DNA from: Phycisphaerales bacterium
GTDB taxonomy: Bacteria; Planctomycetota; Phycisphaerae; Phycisphaerales; UBA1924
Length of the DNA stretch: 64,000 nt
NCBI GenBank assembly: GCA_040221175.1
Contig: JAVJVK010000013.1
Coordinates: forward strand, 306,144-370,143
Direction: 5' to 3'
The notes under the pieces: generated by a model
Seen by the model: the letters and a program-made list of their open reading frames with translations, nothing else
The model's database searches: none
What the model was told of the DNA's origin: nothing
Part shown: piece after piece, positions 36,623 to 46,403 of the stretch
How positions within the stretch are numbered: the stretch's first letter is position 1
How the letters are laid out: each line of letters starts with the position of its first letter
Translations under genes and position numbers: made by a program

Positions 36623-39600
36623 ATGAAGCCCAACCGCCGTGCAAAGACCCGCCCGTACGTCCGTCGTCGCTCGCAGGTGCAGGAGGCCGCGCACGGCGCG
36701 GCAGCGCGCCTGGCGGGCCTTGCGGGTCGCGCCAGTCGACCGGACGTTGAGCCGCTCGAGCCACGCCAGCTCCTGTTTGCACTGACGATCGATCCTTCGA
36801 GCGTGGACCCCGCCACGGGCGTGGGCTTTGCGCAGGCCTACTTTGGCTACACGGTCCCCTATCTCCAGTTCGGCGAAGAGATCGACATCGAGGAAGACGA
36901 ACTCGTCGAGGAGAACTTCGACGAGGCCGGCGAGATCAACTCGCCCGTCACCTCGCAGCGGACGTTCGAGGAGTCGCTGCTCTTCGTGCGTCACAACATC
37001 TCGCCCACGTCGGACTTCCGTCTGGTCGCCCCTCCCGGCGCCGATCCGGAGAGCGACGAGCGCCGGGTGGAGGCACTGCTGCAAACGGGCGAGCAGTTCA
37101 GCTTCTCCTTCCTCAACGCGCTGGGCCAGACCGACCTTCGGCGGGCGATGCGGTCCTTCTCGATCGACTTCTTCGCCTCGCCGGGCTCCACGCAGGGCCT
37201 CGACCTGGAGAACACCCGCGTCACGCTGCTGCTGCGCGGCGAAGTGGTCGCATCCTTCGAGGGTCGCGACGAACTGGTGAACTTCCGCACCGGTGGTGGC
37301 GGTCCGGCCGATGGCATCGGCACCTTCGTGTTCCAGGCGCCGCCGCTGATGTCGGGCGAGCCGCGTCCGGCCTTCGACACCATTCGATTCGAGTCGATCG
37401 GCGGACCGAGCGATCGCTTCCAGTTTGACAACATCTCGACCCTGTTGCCACCCGGCAACTTCGCCGGCGTTATCGAGCAGCGCATCTTCGGCGCCACCGT
37501 CACCCTGGCGGGCACGGCTGGCACCACGGCAGAGTTCTTTGACTTGTACGGCCGCCCGCTCGTGCAGACCATCGCGCTCGGTACGCCCGAAGAGGGCACG
37601 CTGCCCATCGTCGACATCAACGACGACGGCATCCCGGACTTCAACGACGGCATCGGTCGGATCGTGTTCACCAACGCCGACGCCGCCACCACGCTGACCA
37701 TGTTCGGTGGCATCATCGAAGCCGGTGACCCCACGCCCGAGTCGGACTTCTCGCAGGGCGGCTTCAACTTCACGGTCGCGGCCGACCCGCTGTTCGGCGG
37801 CGACGACTTCGAGGATGCGGGCTTCGGGTTCCGCCAGACGCCCGGCGAGGACGGCGCCGTCGACGGCCTGGCCCCCGCGGGCGGCTCAGTCATCATCGGC
37901 TCGCCCATCGTGCGGCCCCTGACCGCGTATGACCCGGCGGGTGCGTCGCTTCCGGTGTCGTTCATCAACCCCGACCAGGGCATCTTCGCCCTGGGCACGC
38001 AGAACGTCGGTTCGGTGAACATCCACGGCCTGATCTTCGGATCGTCGGTCTTCAACGGCGCCGTCGACCAGCTCAGCTTTGGCTCGCTGTATGGCTCGGT
38101 CACGGTCAAGGGCGACCTCGGACGCCTGGTCGTCGGCGGCGACGCGGGCTACTGGACCGCCGACGAGACGAACACCACCACCAAGACCGGCGGCCAGCTC
38201 ATCGTCGAGCGCACGCTGGGCCAGGTGCACATTGGCGGTAACTCGCTGCTGGACGTCACGGTGGTGGGTGAGCTGAGCTCGGCCACCCTGCGGACGCCTC
38301 GGGACGTGACGCGGTACTTCGAGATCGAGAGCCCGCAACGCATCAACCTCGATGCCGAACCGCTCGACGTGCTGCGTTCGATGCTCGTCGGCGGTACATT
38401 CCAGACTTCCGCCCTTGCCAACACCGACAGCCTGCCGCTGTTCGCACCGACGCGCGCCAACGCGTTCTTCGGCACCGAGCCGTTCCGCAACGACGCCATC
38501 GGCAGCGCCGAGTTCATCGGCAACGCGGGCAGCCAAGTGCAGATCATCGGTGACCTGGGCTTCGGCGATCCGATCAGCACCGGCGAGGACAACGTCGACG
38601 TATTCGCCGTCGCCCTCGATGGCAGCCGTCCGCTCATCGTGGAAGGCGTGCCCGACGACCCGAGCTTCGAGCTGCGTCTGGTCGATGCCCGCGGCCGCCA
38701 GGTGGCTGCCGCCGATGCCGGCGAGCAGTTCATCAATACCGGTCGATACTTCTTCGAGTATGACCCCGAGTACGCGGGCGTGTATTACATCGTGGTGGCC
38801 GTGTCGTCCGATGGCTCGGTGACCAACGGCTCCTTCTACGCCCTGAACGTCAGCGGCATGGCGCCCGTTACCCTGGGCGCGTATCGCACGGCTTCGGGCA
38901 TGGGCTTCCCCGCGGGCGGTGTGGCCCCGGGGATCGACCCCTCCAGCACCACGGTTTCGCTCAACGTGCTGTCCGGATCGACCGGTTCGGTGCGTGCGGG
39001 CACGCATCTGGTGGCGGGGGCCAACGGCGAGACCTCGGCCGACGCCAACATCAACTTCACCGACGACGGCTCGCCCTTCCCGCAGCCGGACGATCGCCGA
39101 GCAGATCTGGCTGGCGGCAGCTTCACGATCAGCGGCAACCTCTTCGAGATCTATGCCGGCTCGGACATTGAGACGCAACTGTCGCCCCTGATCTTCCAGA
39201 TCGGCGGCGACCTGGGCTACGTCGTCACCGGCCAGTCGCCCATCATCGGCAACGGCTCGGTCGAGGGCGACCTGTTCGCTCGCTCGCCCATCACCTTCAA
39301 CGTTGGCGGGACGATCGGCTACGTCGACGTCTCGGGTGCCGGCGGCTTCAACCAGGACGTCGATGGGCTCCCCGAGTCCAGCGCCCTTGGAAGCATTACG
39401 TTCCGCACGGGCACAGCCGGCGGCGCGGGCGATATCGGCTTCCTCCGGTTTGGCTCGCACATCGCCAGCGACTCGATCAACGTCATCACCACGCCCGGGT
39501 CGACCGTGGGCGGCTTCGTCGTCTCTCAGGACGCCGCGGGCCCCATCGGTCCGTACGAGGGCATCGACTCGCTGGTCCGCACCAGCGGCCAGGGCATCAA

Positions 39601-42600
39601 CTTCAACCTGGGCGCGGGCAGCGACCTGCGATTCTTCGACACGCCGAACATCACCAACATCCTGGGCGTCGACTCGCAGATCGACCTGATCATCGGCGAG
39701 TCGGTGGAACTGGTCGACGACGCGGGTGGCCGCTTCACCGTCGAGGTCAATGGCACCGGCGCCATCGGTACGGTGGTGGGGGCCCTGCGCTTCATCGGCG
39801 TCGATCGCTCGCAGGGCGTGGCCCTGGCACGCATCGAGGCTGACCTGACCGGCGGCCGCACGCTGAACATCAACACGCTCCAGGGCTCGGCCGGCGACGT
39901 CATCAGCATCGGTCGCATCGACGTGACGGGCGCAACCGCGCAGTCGAGCATCGAGATCGCTGGAAACGTGCAGTTGGACGTCTGGCAGATCATCCAGACC
40001 GGCGGTGCCGGGTTCGACGAGATCGCTAACCTGACGCCCGGCGGCGACATCGTCGCCATCGACGTCGCGGGCCTGAACGAGGTCCGCATCACGGGTGACT
40101 TGGGCCGGACGCAACTGCCGGTCATCGGCCCGCGCCGCATCTCGCCCTTCGTGGGCATCGGCGACGAGACCGTCCAGGGCATCGGCCGCGGCGGCTTCGA
40201 ACTGCCGGCCAACGTCATCGACGATGACTGGAACGGCGCGGTCTACCGCCCCGTGGCGGACAATAACTTTGATCAAGGCAACGCCTATCTCTCGGACATC
40301 GGCTCGCCCTTCGATCCGTACCTCGACGGCCTGTTCGTTCGCGGCGGCGACCTGGTCGAGCTGTCGGTGGGCGGCGCGGTGGGCGACGTCATCTTGGCGC
40401 CCGGCGCGGTCATCGAGGATCTGGTTGTCAATGCGGCCGTGGGCGGCGCTACCGGCGGCAACGAGGGCATCTTCGGCACGATCTTCGCCGGCACGATCGA
40501 GGACCTCAACGTCGGCGGCGGCGTGGCCCAGCGGGCCCAGAACGCCCTGTCGACCACGGGCATCTTCGCGACCGACGACATCGAAAACATCATCGCCCGC
40601 AACGCGACGATCTCCAGCAGCATCATCGCGGGCAACACCATTCCCGAAACGGCGGGGGCCGAGACCGACGGCATTGACAACCTGAGCTTCAGCAACACCA
40701 GGGTGATCGACGCGTTCATCGGCTCGACCAACCTGGACGAGTTCTGGCTGAACGCCAACTACGGCGACGACTTCGTGCGCACGGGCGAGCTGCGCGTCAT
40801 CGCCGCGGGCACCGACACATCGTTCTTCCGCACGCAGATCGCCGCCGACCGGGCCGAGCGCATCAACGTGGGCGGCGACCTGGACGCGGTGCAGATGTTC
40901 TTCACCGTCGACCTTGAGAACCTGACGGCTGACAACGTGCGCAACAGCACCGGCGCGGGCACCCCGCGCGAGCTGTTCCGCTCGTTCATCATCGTCGGAG
41001 CCAACCTCGAGCAGGCCACGATCGGCCAGACCGGCACTGGCACGGGCGCGACGACCTCGGGCGTCTTTGCCGACACGCTCCTGCAGGTCGGCGGCGAGAT
41101 CGAAAACAGCTTCCAGGCCCGCCTTGTCCAGCGTGCGGACATCCAGGTGGCCGGCACGATCCGCTCGATGCAGGTCAACAACATCCGAGCGACGGCGATC
41201 AATACTGGTCAGCTCACCATGCTGACCGTGGGCGAAGCCATCCGCGCATCGGAGATCAACGTTTCCGGTCCGCTGATCAGCCTGATGGCTCAGGAAATCA
41301 CTGCGACCAACATCAGCGTCACCGGCCCCGATGGCCGCCTGGACAACCTGACCGTCGAGACGCTCTTCGACGGCGGCATCCTGGCGACCGGGCCGATCAC
41401 GCGCATCGAGGCGACCGCCGGCGACCTGCGCGGCTCGCTCGAGACGCGGACCGCCCGCGGCAACGTCACGAACCTCGTCGCGTCGCGCGACATGCTCATG
41501 AGCACCGACATCAGCGGCACGCTTACCAACCTGGTGGTGGGCCGCAACCTGGGCGACCTCGATGACCCCAGCGTCGTGCTCATCCGCGGAAACCTGGCGG
41601 GCATCGACATCGCCAACGGCGGCCTCTACTCGGACATCCGTGTGGCCAACGCCATCACCGGCACCGTCGTCATCGGCGCCCAGCCTGGCTTCCCAAACAA
41701 CAACCGCATCCCCACCGGTTCCATCGAGGCCTATGGCCGCATCGATTCGGTCGTGGCCAACGGCGACTACGCCGGAAGCATCATGAGCTTCTCTGGCGGC
41801 ATCGGCAGCGTGACCATCAACAACGGCTCGCTGCTGCCCAGCGGCTCGGTGGCCGCCTTCAACGGCGACATCGGCAGCCTGGTCATCAATGCCGGTCACT
41901 TGCTGGGCGATGTCCACGCCGACAACACCATCTTCAGCATCACCGTCAACGCGTCCGAGGACGGCGTCTTCGGCGACATCGGCGTGAACCCGGACCTGTC
42001 CAGCTTCGTCAGCGCGGCCACGCTGCGCAACCAGCTGCCTCCGGGCGTGGGCATCACGTCCGGCTTCGACGGCCCGAGCATTACGGCCGGCCGCGACATC
42101 GGCGTGGTGACCGTCAGCAACGGCTCGGTGTTCGAGGCGGTCTTCCATGCCCGCAACGCGATCGGTCAGATCAACGTGCAGGGCGAGGGCAACATCGCCA
42201 ACGACCCAAACACGATGGGCTATGGCACGCAGATCGTGGCCGGCAACTCGGTGGGCGCGGTCAACGTCTCGGGTTCGGCCTCCAACCTCCTGGTGGCCGC
42301 TGGACTGTTTGATCTGGGTGCCGACGGCCGCGCGGGTGGCACGGGCGCCGCGCAGGACGTCAACAAGGCCGGTCGCGTTCGCGAAGTGTTCATCGCTGGC
42401 GACGCCACCAACGTGGCCGTTGCCGCGGGCATGGTGGCCGGCGAGGACGGGCTGTACAACACCAGCGACGACCTGCACACCCTGGGCGTGTCGGTCATCG
42501 GCAGCGTGACGGCCAATGGCGCGGTGACCAACGTCAGCGCGTTCGCCGACACCGGCCTGCCCACCCGCAGTGCCGGCATCACCACGGGCGGCCAGGCCAG

Positions 42601-45600
42601 CCCCGTGGTGGGTGGCAGCCTCTTCATGCTGCCCTTCGTGGCCGACCAGAGCAGCTTCGATTTCTCGACGCTGGGCGAGGTCATCGCGTCGGGCTCGTCG
42701 ATCAGCTTCACCCGTGGCGCCGCCTCGGGCACCATCAGCTTCAGCGGTCCGGGCACGGCCGTCTGGGATGCCGCGGGCGGCCGCCTGCTGCTGATCAGCA
42801 CGGGCATCAACAGCTCGGTGACCGTGACCAGCGACACCGGCGCGCTCGAGGACTTCAGCATCCTGAGCAACGACGACGCATCGGTGGGCCGCATCGACGT
42901 GCAGGCGGTGATGTTCGGCGACTCGAACATCATCGTGGACGGTTATGCCCGGGAGATCGTCCTGGGTGGCTTCCAGGGCACGGGCGACATCCTCGTCGGC
43001 AACGACGTGCAGTTGCTCGAGACCGGCTCGCTGCTGACCAGTGGCACCATCAGCGCCACGCTGCTCCGCCAACTCACCGTCAACGGTGATCTGGGCGGCG
43101 CCACGCCGCAGTTGCCCGGCGAGTTCGTGACGCCCACGCTCCGCATCTTCGGCACCGAGGGCATCACCGTCCAGGGTTCGATGCGTGCGAATATCAGCGT
43201 CGACAACGGCATCCGCGGCGCCCTGTTCGTCAACGGCTCGATCAACAACAGCACCATTCGCTCGGGCGCCGGCATCCAGAGCATCACGGCCTTCGATATG
43301 TCCGGCACGGTTATCTCGGCCGCCAACGACATCAACAGCGTCGACATCACCGCCAACGTCTTTGCCAGCACCATCATGGCCGGTGCCGACATCGGTCGGG
43401 ATGCGGCCTTCGGGGGCACGGGCGTCAACGCCGACCGGACCAACGGCGGCAACGTCGGCAGCGTCGACGTGGGCGGCAACTTCCTCCAGAGTTCGGTCAG
43501 CGCCGGCGTGCTGCGGGGCGCCGACGGCTTCCTGGGCACTACCGACGACATCGTCTCGGGCGGCCGATCGACCATCGGCTCGGTCACCATCGGCGGCACG
43601 CAGGTCGGTTCGAACCGCGGGTCGGAGACGTTCGGCGTCTTCGCCACCGGCAGCATCGGTGCGGTCACCGTCAACGGCCAGGCCGTTACCGAGCAGCGCA
43701 ATTTCAGCGTCGAGACGCTCACTACCCTGCCGCTCGTCGTGCAGGTTGAAGACATTGACGTTCAGTACGATGGAGGCATCTACGTCGCACGGGTCGTCTT
43801 CAACCAGGAGATGAACGCCCAGACCCTCCGCGATGGCCTGATCATCAGCGAGATCCGCGATGGCGGACTCGTCAAGATCCGCCTGGACGAGGGCGAGGAC
43901 TACCTGTTCGAGTACGACGCTTCCGAGAATGCCGCGGTCATCACGTTCTTCGACTCGGTCACCCGTCGCGATCTTCCCCAGTTGCCCGGCTCGGCGGGCC
44001 CGGGCCTCTACCGCTTCGAGCTCGATCCCTCCGTGGTGCGGGCCCAGAATGCGGCAGCCAGGCTCGACGCCGACGGCGATGGATTCGCCGACGACGACCG
44101 ATTCTTCACCGGCGAGGCCTTCGTGGGCGACCTGGGCGACAAGATCACGCCCAACACCGTCATCGTCGATCGTGGATTCCTCGGCCCGGGCCGCGTGGAT
44201 TTCTACGGCCCCGGCGACCTGGACACCGCGCTGGACGATCCGTTCCAGCCCGATGCCCTGCCGGACGTCAACACCGAGTTCACCCTCGGTGGGTTCATCG
44301 GCGATCATCCCGACGCCGACGCGCAGGCGTTCTCGCTGGCCAGCGATACCGACGTGTACCGCATCACGCTCCAGGCCGGCCAGATCCTTCGACTGGGCCC
44401 CAACACCGGTTCGGCCTCCAACGTCGACATCGCGCTGCTCGATCCCAGCGGTCAGCGTCAACTGGGCATCACCCAGTCGACGACGAGCCTGCCGGCCGCA
44501 CAGGCCCAGATCCTCGAAGGCACGACGACGTTCGGCCTGACGTTCCTGGTGACCCAGACCGGCACCTACACGCTCGTGGTGACCAACGACGATCCCTCGA
44601 TCGTCTTCGATTCGGACAACGTGCCCAACCTGCCGCCGGCCGCCGGCCTGGTGGGCAGCTACGAGTTCACCGTCGAGGTCTTTGATGACGGCGACAGCGG
44701 CTTCAGCGCGAGCACCAACTCGGGCAACGGTCGCAACCTCGTCGAGGCGCCGTTTGCCAGTTCCTTCGCCGGCCCCGATGGCGAAGTCGGCACCGAAGAC
44801 GACCGGGCCTCGGTCACCATCGGCGCGTACACCTTCACCCGCAACGCCGAGACTGGTGTCATCACCGGCACCAACGGCAGCGGCATCGTTTCGACACGCC
44901 TGGCCAACGGCGTCAGCGTCGTCGAAATCACCTCGGCGATCGGCGAGGAAGGCAGCCGTGGCGTGCCCGGCGAAATCGCGCCGGACGTGGACATCTACCA
45001 CCTCAACAACCGCCAGAACATCCAGGCCGGCGACGAGCTGCGCTTGACCGTCAAGCTCTCCGAGACCGGTGCCGATCTCGGCGGCCGCCAGGCCGTGGGC
45101 ACGCTGGACACCATCCTCCAGGACTTCTCTGGTGCGGTCCAGTTCGGTCTGTTCAACACCACCAACTCCACCGGCGTCAGCGATGGCCAACTGGTGTTCT
45201 CGCCCAGCGAGTTCTCCACGGTCTCGGGCGCCGGCGCGCAGATCTTCGCCGAAGACGATCTGCTCCGCTATGGCACCGACGAGAACGGCGACTTCTTCAT
45301 CGTCGCCCAGGCGCCCACCACGGGCACCTATGCCTTCTACATCCAGGGCGTGTTCAACGCCGATTACGTGGTCGAGGTCGAGCGCACCCGTCGTGGCCCG
45401 AGCGTCGCGGCCTTTGCCGGCCCCGACGGCACCTTCGGCACGTTCGACGATCCGCAGCGCATCATCGAGGGCCGCTTCCGTTACACGCTCGACCTGGGCG
45501 ATGACGGCATCCGTGGCACCGCCGATGACAGCGTCGTCGGCCAGATCCAGACCGAGAGCCAGAACGTGCTGCTCGAGTTCAACGGCGGCTCGATCGACTG

Positions 45601-46303
45601 GCTCCAGGTGGGCCAGGAGATGACCGACCTGCTGCCCTTCTCCAGCAGTGCGCTGGGCTTCAGCGGCACCATCGATGGCCTGCCGGTGGACACGTTCATC
45701 GAGCGGCAACTCGTTGAGAACCTCAACAGCATCTTCCAGGGCGCCGGATTCGACGTCACGTTCTCCAGCAACGCCAGCGACTTCCAGGGCGAGGACTTCT
45801 CCACGGTCTTCGTCACCGATTCGAGCGATCCGGTCAACTTCACCTTCTCGGCCGATCCGCAGAGCTTCTTCTTCAACCCCTTCGACTTCGGCGTAGGCGA
45901 CTTCGGCCTGGGCTTCCAGGAGATCTACGGCTACTCGCAGCGTTCGGACCCCTTCAACGCCGATCGCAACGACGAGGCCGTCGTCTTCGTGCCCCAGTTG
46001 ACCGCCCTGGGATTCAACCCCTCGGACGCCGAAGTTCGCGATCTCACCGAAGCGTTGTCCGCTGCCGTGGGACGCCGAGTGGGCGAACTGCTGGGCCTGA
46101 GGCTCACGGCAGTCACTGGCCCCGGTGGTTCGGTCGACGTGTTCGCCGCCAACAGCCCGGGCAACCTGCCCAGCGGCGACTACATCATCCCCGCCTTCGC
46201 CCGCCCGCTGTCGAGCCGCTTCGATCCGCTGGACGACACCCAGTTCTTCCTGGGCCAGCAGAACTCCGGTTCGTTGCTCGACTCGATCCTCAGCCGCATC
46301 TGA
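36623..46303 (+). CDS. Giant LEPR-XLL surface protein with beta-repeat body, PPC-like domains and a pseudo-metallopeptidase end
   Basis: The 3,226-residue exported protein begins with a basic leader (RRAKTRPYVRRR) and the LEPR-XLL motif LEPRQLL at residues 45-51, known on very large surface proteins of planctomycetes and gammaproteobacteria. Residues about 430-2330 are short beta repeats (IGSVTVNG, VGSVDVGGN, LVINAGHLLG and similar), probably beta-helix or beta-roll. Several loops carry a G-x-DG-x-x-x-T-x-DD pattern that looks calcium-binding. Two pre-peptidase-C-like domains follow near 2560-2680 (DTDVYRITLQAGQ to GTYTLVVTNDDPS) and 2790-2925 (DVDIYHLNNRQNIQAGDELR). The last 220 residues resemble a matrixin-type metallopeptidase, but where HExGHxLGL is expected residues 3151-3159 read RRVGELLGL, so it should be inactive. 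Almost no Cys is present. SD GAGGAG supports the start. Likely an envelope or matrix structural or adhesive protein; ligand unknown. Confidence 0.85.
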   Translation: MKPNRRAKTRPYVRRRSQVQEAAHGAAARLAGLAGRASRPDVEPLEPRQLLFALTIDPSSVDPATGVGFAQAYFGYTVPYLQFGEEIDIEEDELVEENFDEAGEINSPVTSQRTFEESLLFVRHNISPTSDFRLVAPPGADPESDERRVEALLQTGEQFSFSFLNALGQTDLRRAMRSFSIDFFASPGSTQGLDLENTRVTLLLRGEVVASFEGRDELVNFRTGGGGPADGIGTFVFQAPPLMSGEPRPAFDTIRFESIGGPSDRFQFDNISTLLPPGNFAGVIEQRIFGATVTLAGTAGTTAEFFDLYGRPLVQTIALGTPEEGTLPIVDINDDGIPDFNDGIGRIVFTNADAATTLTMFGGIIEAGDPTPESDFSQGGFNFTVAADPLFGGDDFEDAGFGFRQTPGEDGAVDGLAPAGGSVIIGSPIVRPLTAYDPAGASLPVSFINPDQGIFALGTQNVGSVNIHGLIFGSSVFNGAVDQLSFGSLYGSVTVKGDLGRLVVGGDAGYWTADETNTTTKTGGQLIVERTLGQVHIGGNSLLDVTVVGELSSATLRTPRDVTRYFEIESPQRINLDAEPLDVLRSMLVGGTFQTSALANTDSLPLFAPTRANAFFGTEPFRNDAIGSAEFIGNAGSQVQIIGDLGFGDPISTGEDNVDVFAVALDGSRPLIVEGVPDDPSFELRLVDARGRQVAAADAGEQFINTGRYFFEYDPEYAGVYYIVVAVSSDGSVTNGSFYALNVSGMAPVTLGAYRTASGMGFPAGGVAPGIDPSSTTVSLNVLSGSTGSVRAGTHLVAGANGETSADANINFTDDGSPFPQPDDRRADLAGGSFTISGNLFEIYAGSDIETQLSPLIFQIGGDLGYVVTGQSPIIGNGSVEGDLFARSPITFNVGGTIGYVDVSGAGGFNQDVDGLPESSALGSITFRTGTAGGAGDIGFLRFGSHIASDSINVITTPGSTVGGFVVSQDAAGPIGPYEGIDSLVRTSGQGINFNLGAGSDLRFFDTPNITNILGVDSQIDLIIGESVELVDDAGGRFTVEVNGTGAIGTVVGALRFIGVDRSQGVALARIEADLTGGRTLNINTLQGSAGDVISIGRIDVTGATAQSSIEIAGNVQLDVWQIIQTGGAGFDEIANLTPGGDIVAIDVAGLNEVRITGDLGRTQLPVIGPRRISPFVGIGDETVQGIGRGGFELPANVIDDDWNGAVYRPVADNNFDQGNAYLSDIGSPFDPYLDGLFVRGGDLVELSVGGAVGDVILAPGAVIEDLVVNAAVGGATGGNEGIFGTIFAGTIEDLNVGGGVAQRAQNALSTTGIFATDDIENIIARNATISSSIIAGNTIPETAGAETDGIDNLSFSNTRVIDAFIGSTNLDEFWLNANYGDDFVRTGELRVIAAGTDTSFFRTQIAADRAERINVGGDLDAVQMFFTVDLENLTADNVRNSTGAGTPRELFRSFIIVGANLEQATIGQTGTGTGATTSGVFADTLLQVGGEIENSFQARLVQRADIQVAGTIRSMQVNNIRATAINTGQLTMLTVGEAIRASEINVSGPLISLMAQEITATNISVTGPDGRLDNLTVETLFDGGILATGPITRIEATAGDLRGSLETRTARGNVTNLVASRDMLMSTDISGTLTNLVVGRNLGDLDDPSVVLIRGNLAGIDIANGGLYSDIRVANAITGTVVIGAQPGFPNNNRIPTGSIEAYGRIDSVVANGDYAGSIMSFSGGIGSVTINNGSLLPSGSVAAFNGDIGSLVINAGHLLGDVHADNTIFSITVNASEDGVFGDIGVNPDLSSFVSAATLRNQLPPGVGITSGFDGPSITAGRDIGVVTVSNGSVFEAVFHARNAIGQINVQGEGNIANDPNTMGYGTQIVAGNSVGAVNVSGSASNLLVAAGLFDLGADGRAGGTGAAQDVNKAGRVREVFIAGDATNVAVAAGMVAGEDGLYNTSDDLHTLGVSVIGSVTANGAVTNVSAFADTGLPTRSAGITTGGQASPVVGGSLFMLPFVADQSSFDFSTLGEVIASGSSISFTRGAASGTISFSGPGTAVWDAAGGRLLLISTGINSSVTVTSDTGALEDFSILSNDDASVGRIDVQAVMFGDSNIIVDGYAREIVLGGFQGTGDILVGNDVQLLETGSLLTSGTISATLLRQLTVNGDLGGATPQLPGEFVTPTLRIFGTEGITVQGSMRANISVDNGIRGALFVNGSINNSTIRSGAGIQSITAFDMSGTVISAANDINSVDITANVFASTIMAGADIGRDAAFGGTGVNADRTNGGNVGSVDVGGNFLQSSVSAGVLRGADGFLGTTDDIVSGGRSTIGSVTIGGTQVGSNRGSETFGVFATGSIGAVTVNGQAVTEQRNFSVETLTTLPLVVQVEDIDVQYDGGIYVARVVFNQEMNAQTLRDGLIISEIRDGGLVKIRLDEGEDYLFEYDASENAAVITFFDSVTRRDLPQLPGSAGPGLYRFELDPSVVRAQNAAARLDADGDGFADDDRFFTGEAFVGDLGDKITPNTVIVDRGFLGPGRVDFYGPGDLDTALDDPFQPDALPDVNTEFTLGGFIGDHPDADAQAFSLASDTDVYRITLQAGQILRLGPNTGSASNVDIALLDPSGQRQLGITQSTTSLPAAQAQILEGTTTFGLTFLVTQTGTYTLVVTNDDPSIVFDSDNVPNLPPAAGLVGSYEFTVEVFDDGDSGFSASTNSGNGRNLVEAPFASSFAGPDGEVGTEDDRASVTIGAYTFTRNAETGVITGTNGSGIVSTRLANGVSVVEITSAIGEEGSRGVPGEIAPDVDIYHLNNRQNIQAGDELRLTVKLSETGADLGGRQAVGTLDTILQDFSGAVQFGLFNTTNSTGVSDGQLVFSPSEFSTVSGAGAQIFAEDDLLRYGTDENGDFFIVAQAPTTGTYAFYIQGVFNADYVVEVERTRRGPSVAAFAGPDGTFGTFDDPQRIIEGRFRYTLDLGDDGIRGTADDSVVGQIQTESQNVLLEFNGGSIDWLQVGQEMTDLLPFSSSALGFSGTIDGLPVDTFIERQLVENLNSIFQGAGFDVTFSSNASDFQGEDFSTVFVTDSSDPVNFTFSADPQSFFFNPFDFGVGDFGLGFQEIYGYSQRSDPFNADRNDEAVVFVPQLTALGFNPSDAEVRDLTEALSAAVGRRVGELLGLRLTAVTGPGGSVDVFAANSPGNLPSGDYIIPAFARPLSSRFDPLDDTQFFLGQQNSGSLLDSILSRI

Positions 46304-46342
46304 TCGATCGAGACCGCGAGGCTTTCACACGCCCATCCCGCC

Positions 46343-46384
46343 CCGCCGAGCGTTGCCCCCTGGGCCGCTCGGCGGTTTTCTTTG
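46343..46384 (+). terminator. Rho-independent terminator after the LEPR-XLL gene
   Basis: CCGCCGAGCG (46343-46352) pairs perfectly with CGCTCGGCGG (46366-46375), followed by TTTTCTTTG. It lies 40 bp after the stop and 20 bp before the end of the convergent FG-GAP gene. Confidence 0.9.
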
Positions 46385-46403
46385 TGCGTTGCGTCAGTGG
46401 GTT

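Noticed and set aside
35859..36626. Open frames in the gap before the LEPR-XLL gene (also 35919-36551 minus)
   Set aside because: They are rich in Arg, Pro, Gly and Ser without hydrophobic core, motifs or ribosome-binding sites.
37886..45709. 2,607-residue open frame on the minus strand opposite the LEPR-XLL gene
   Set aside because: It mirrors third-position GC of the plus-strand gene, is Arg/Ala/Val/Asp/His-rich without domains or signal, and the plus strand has clear motifs.
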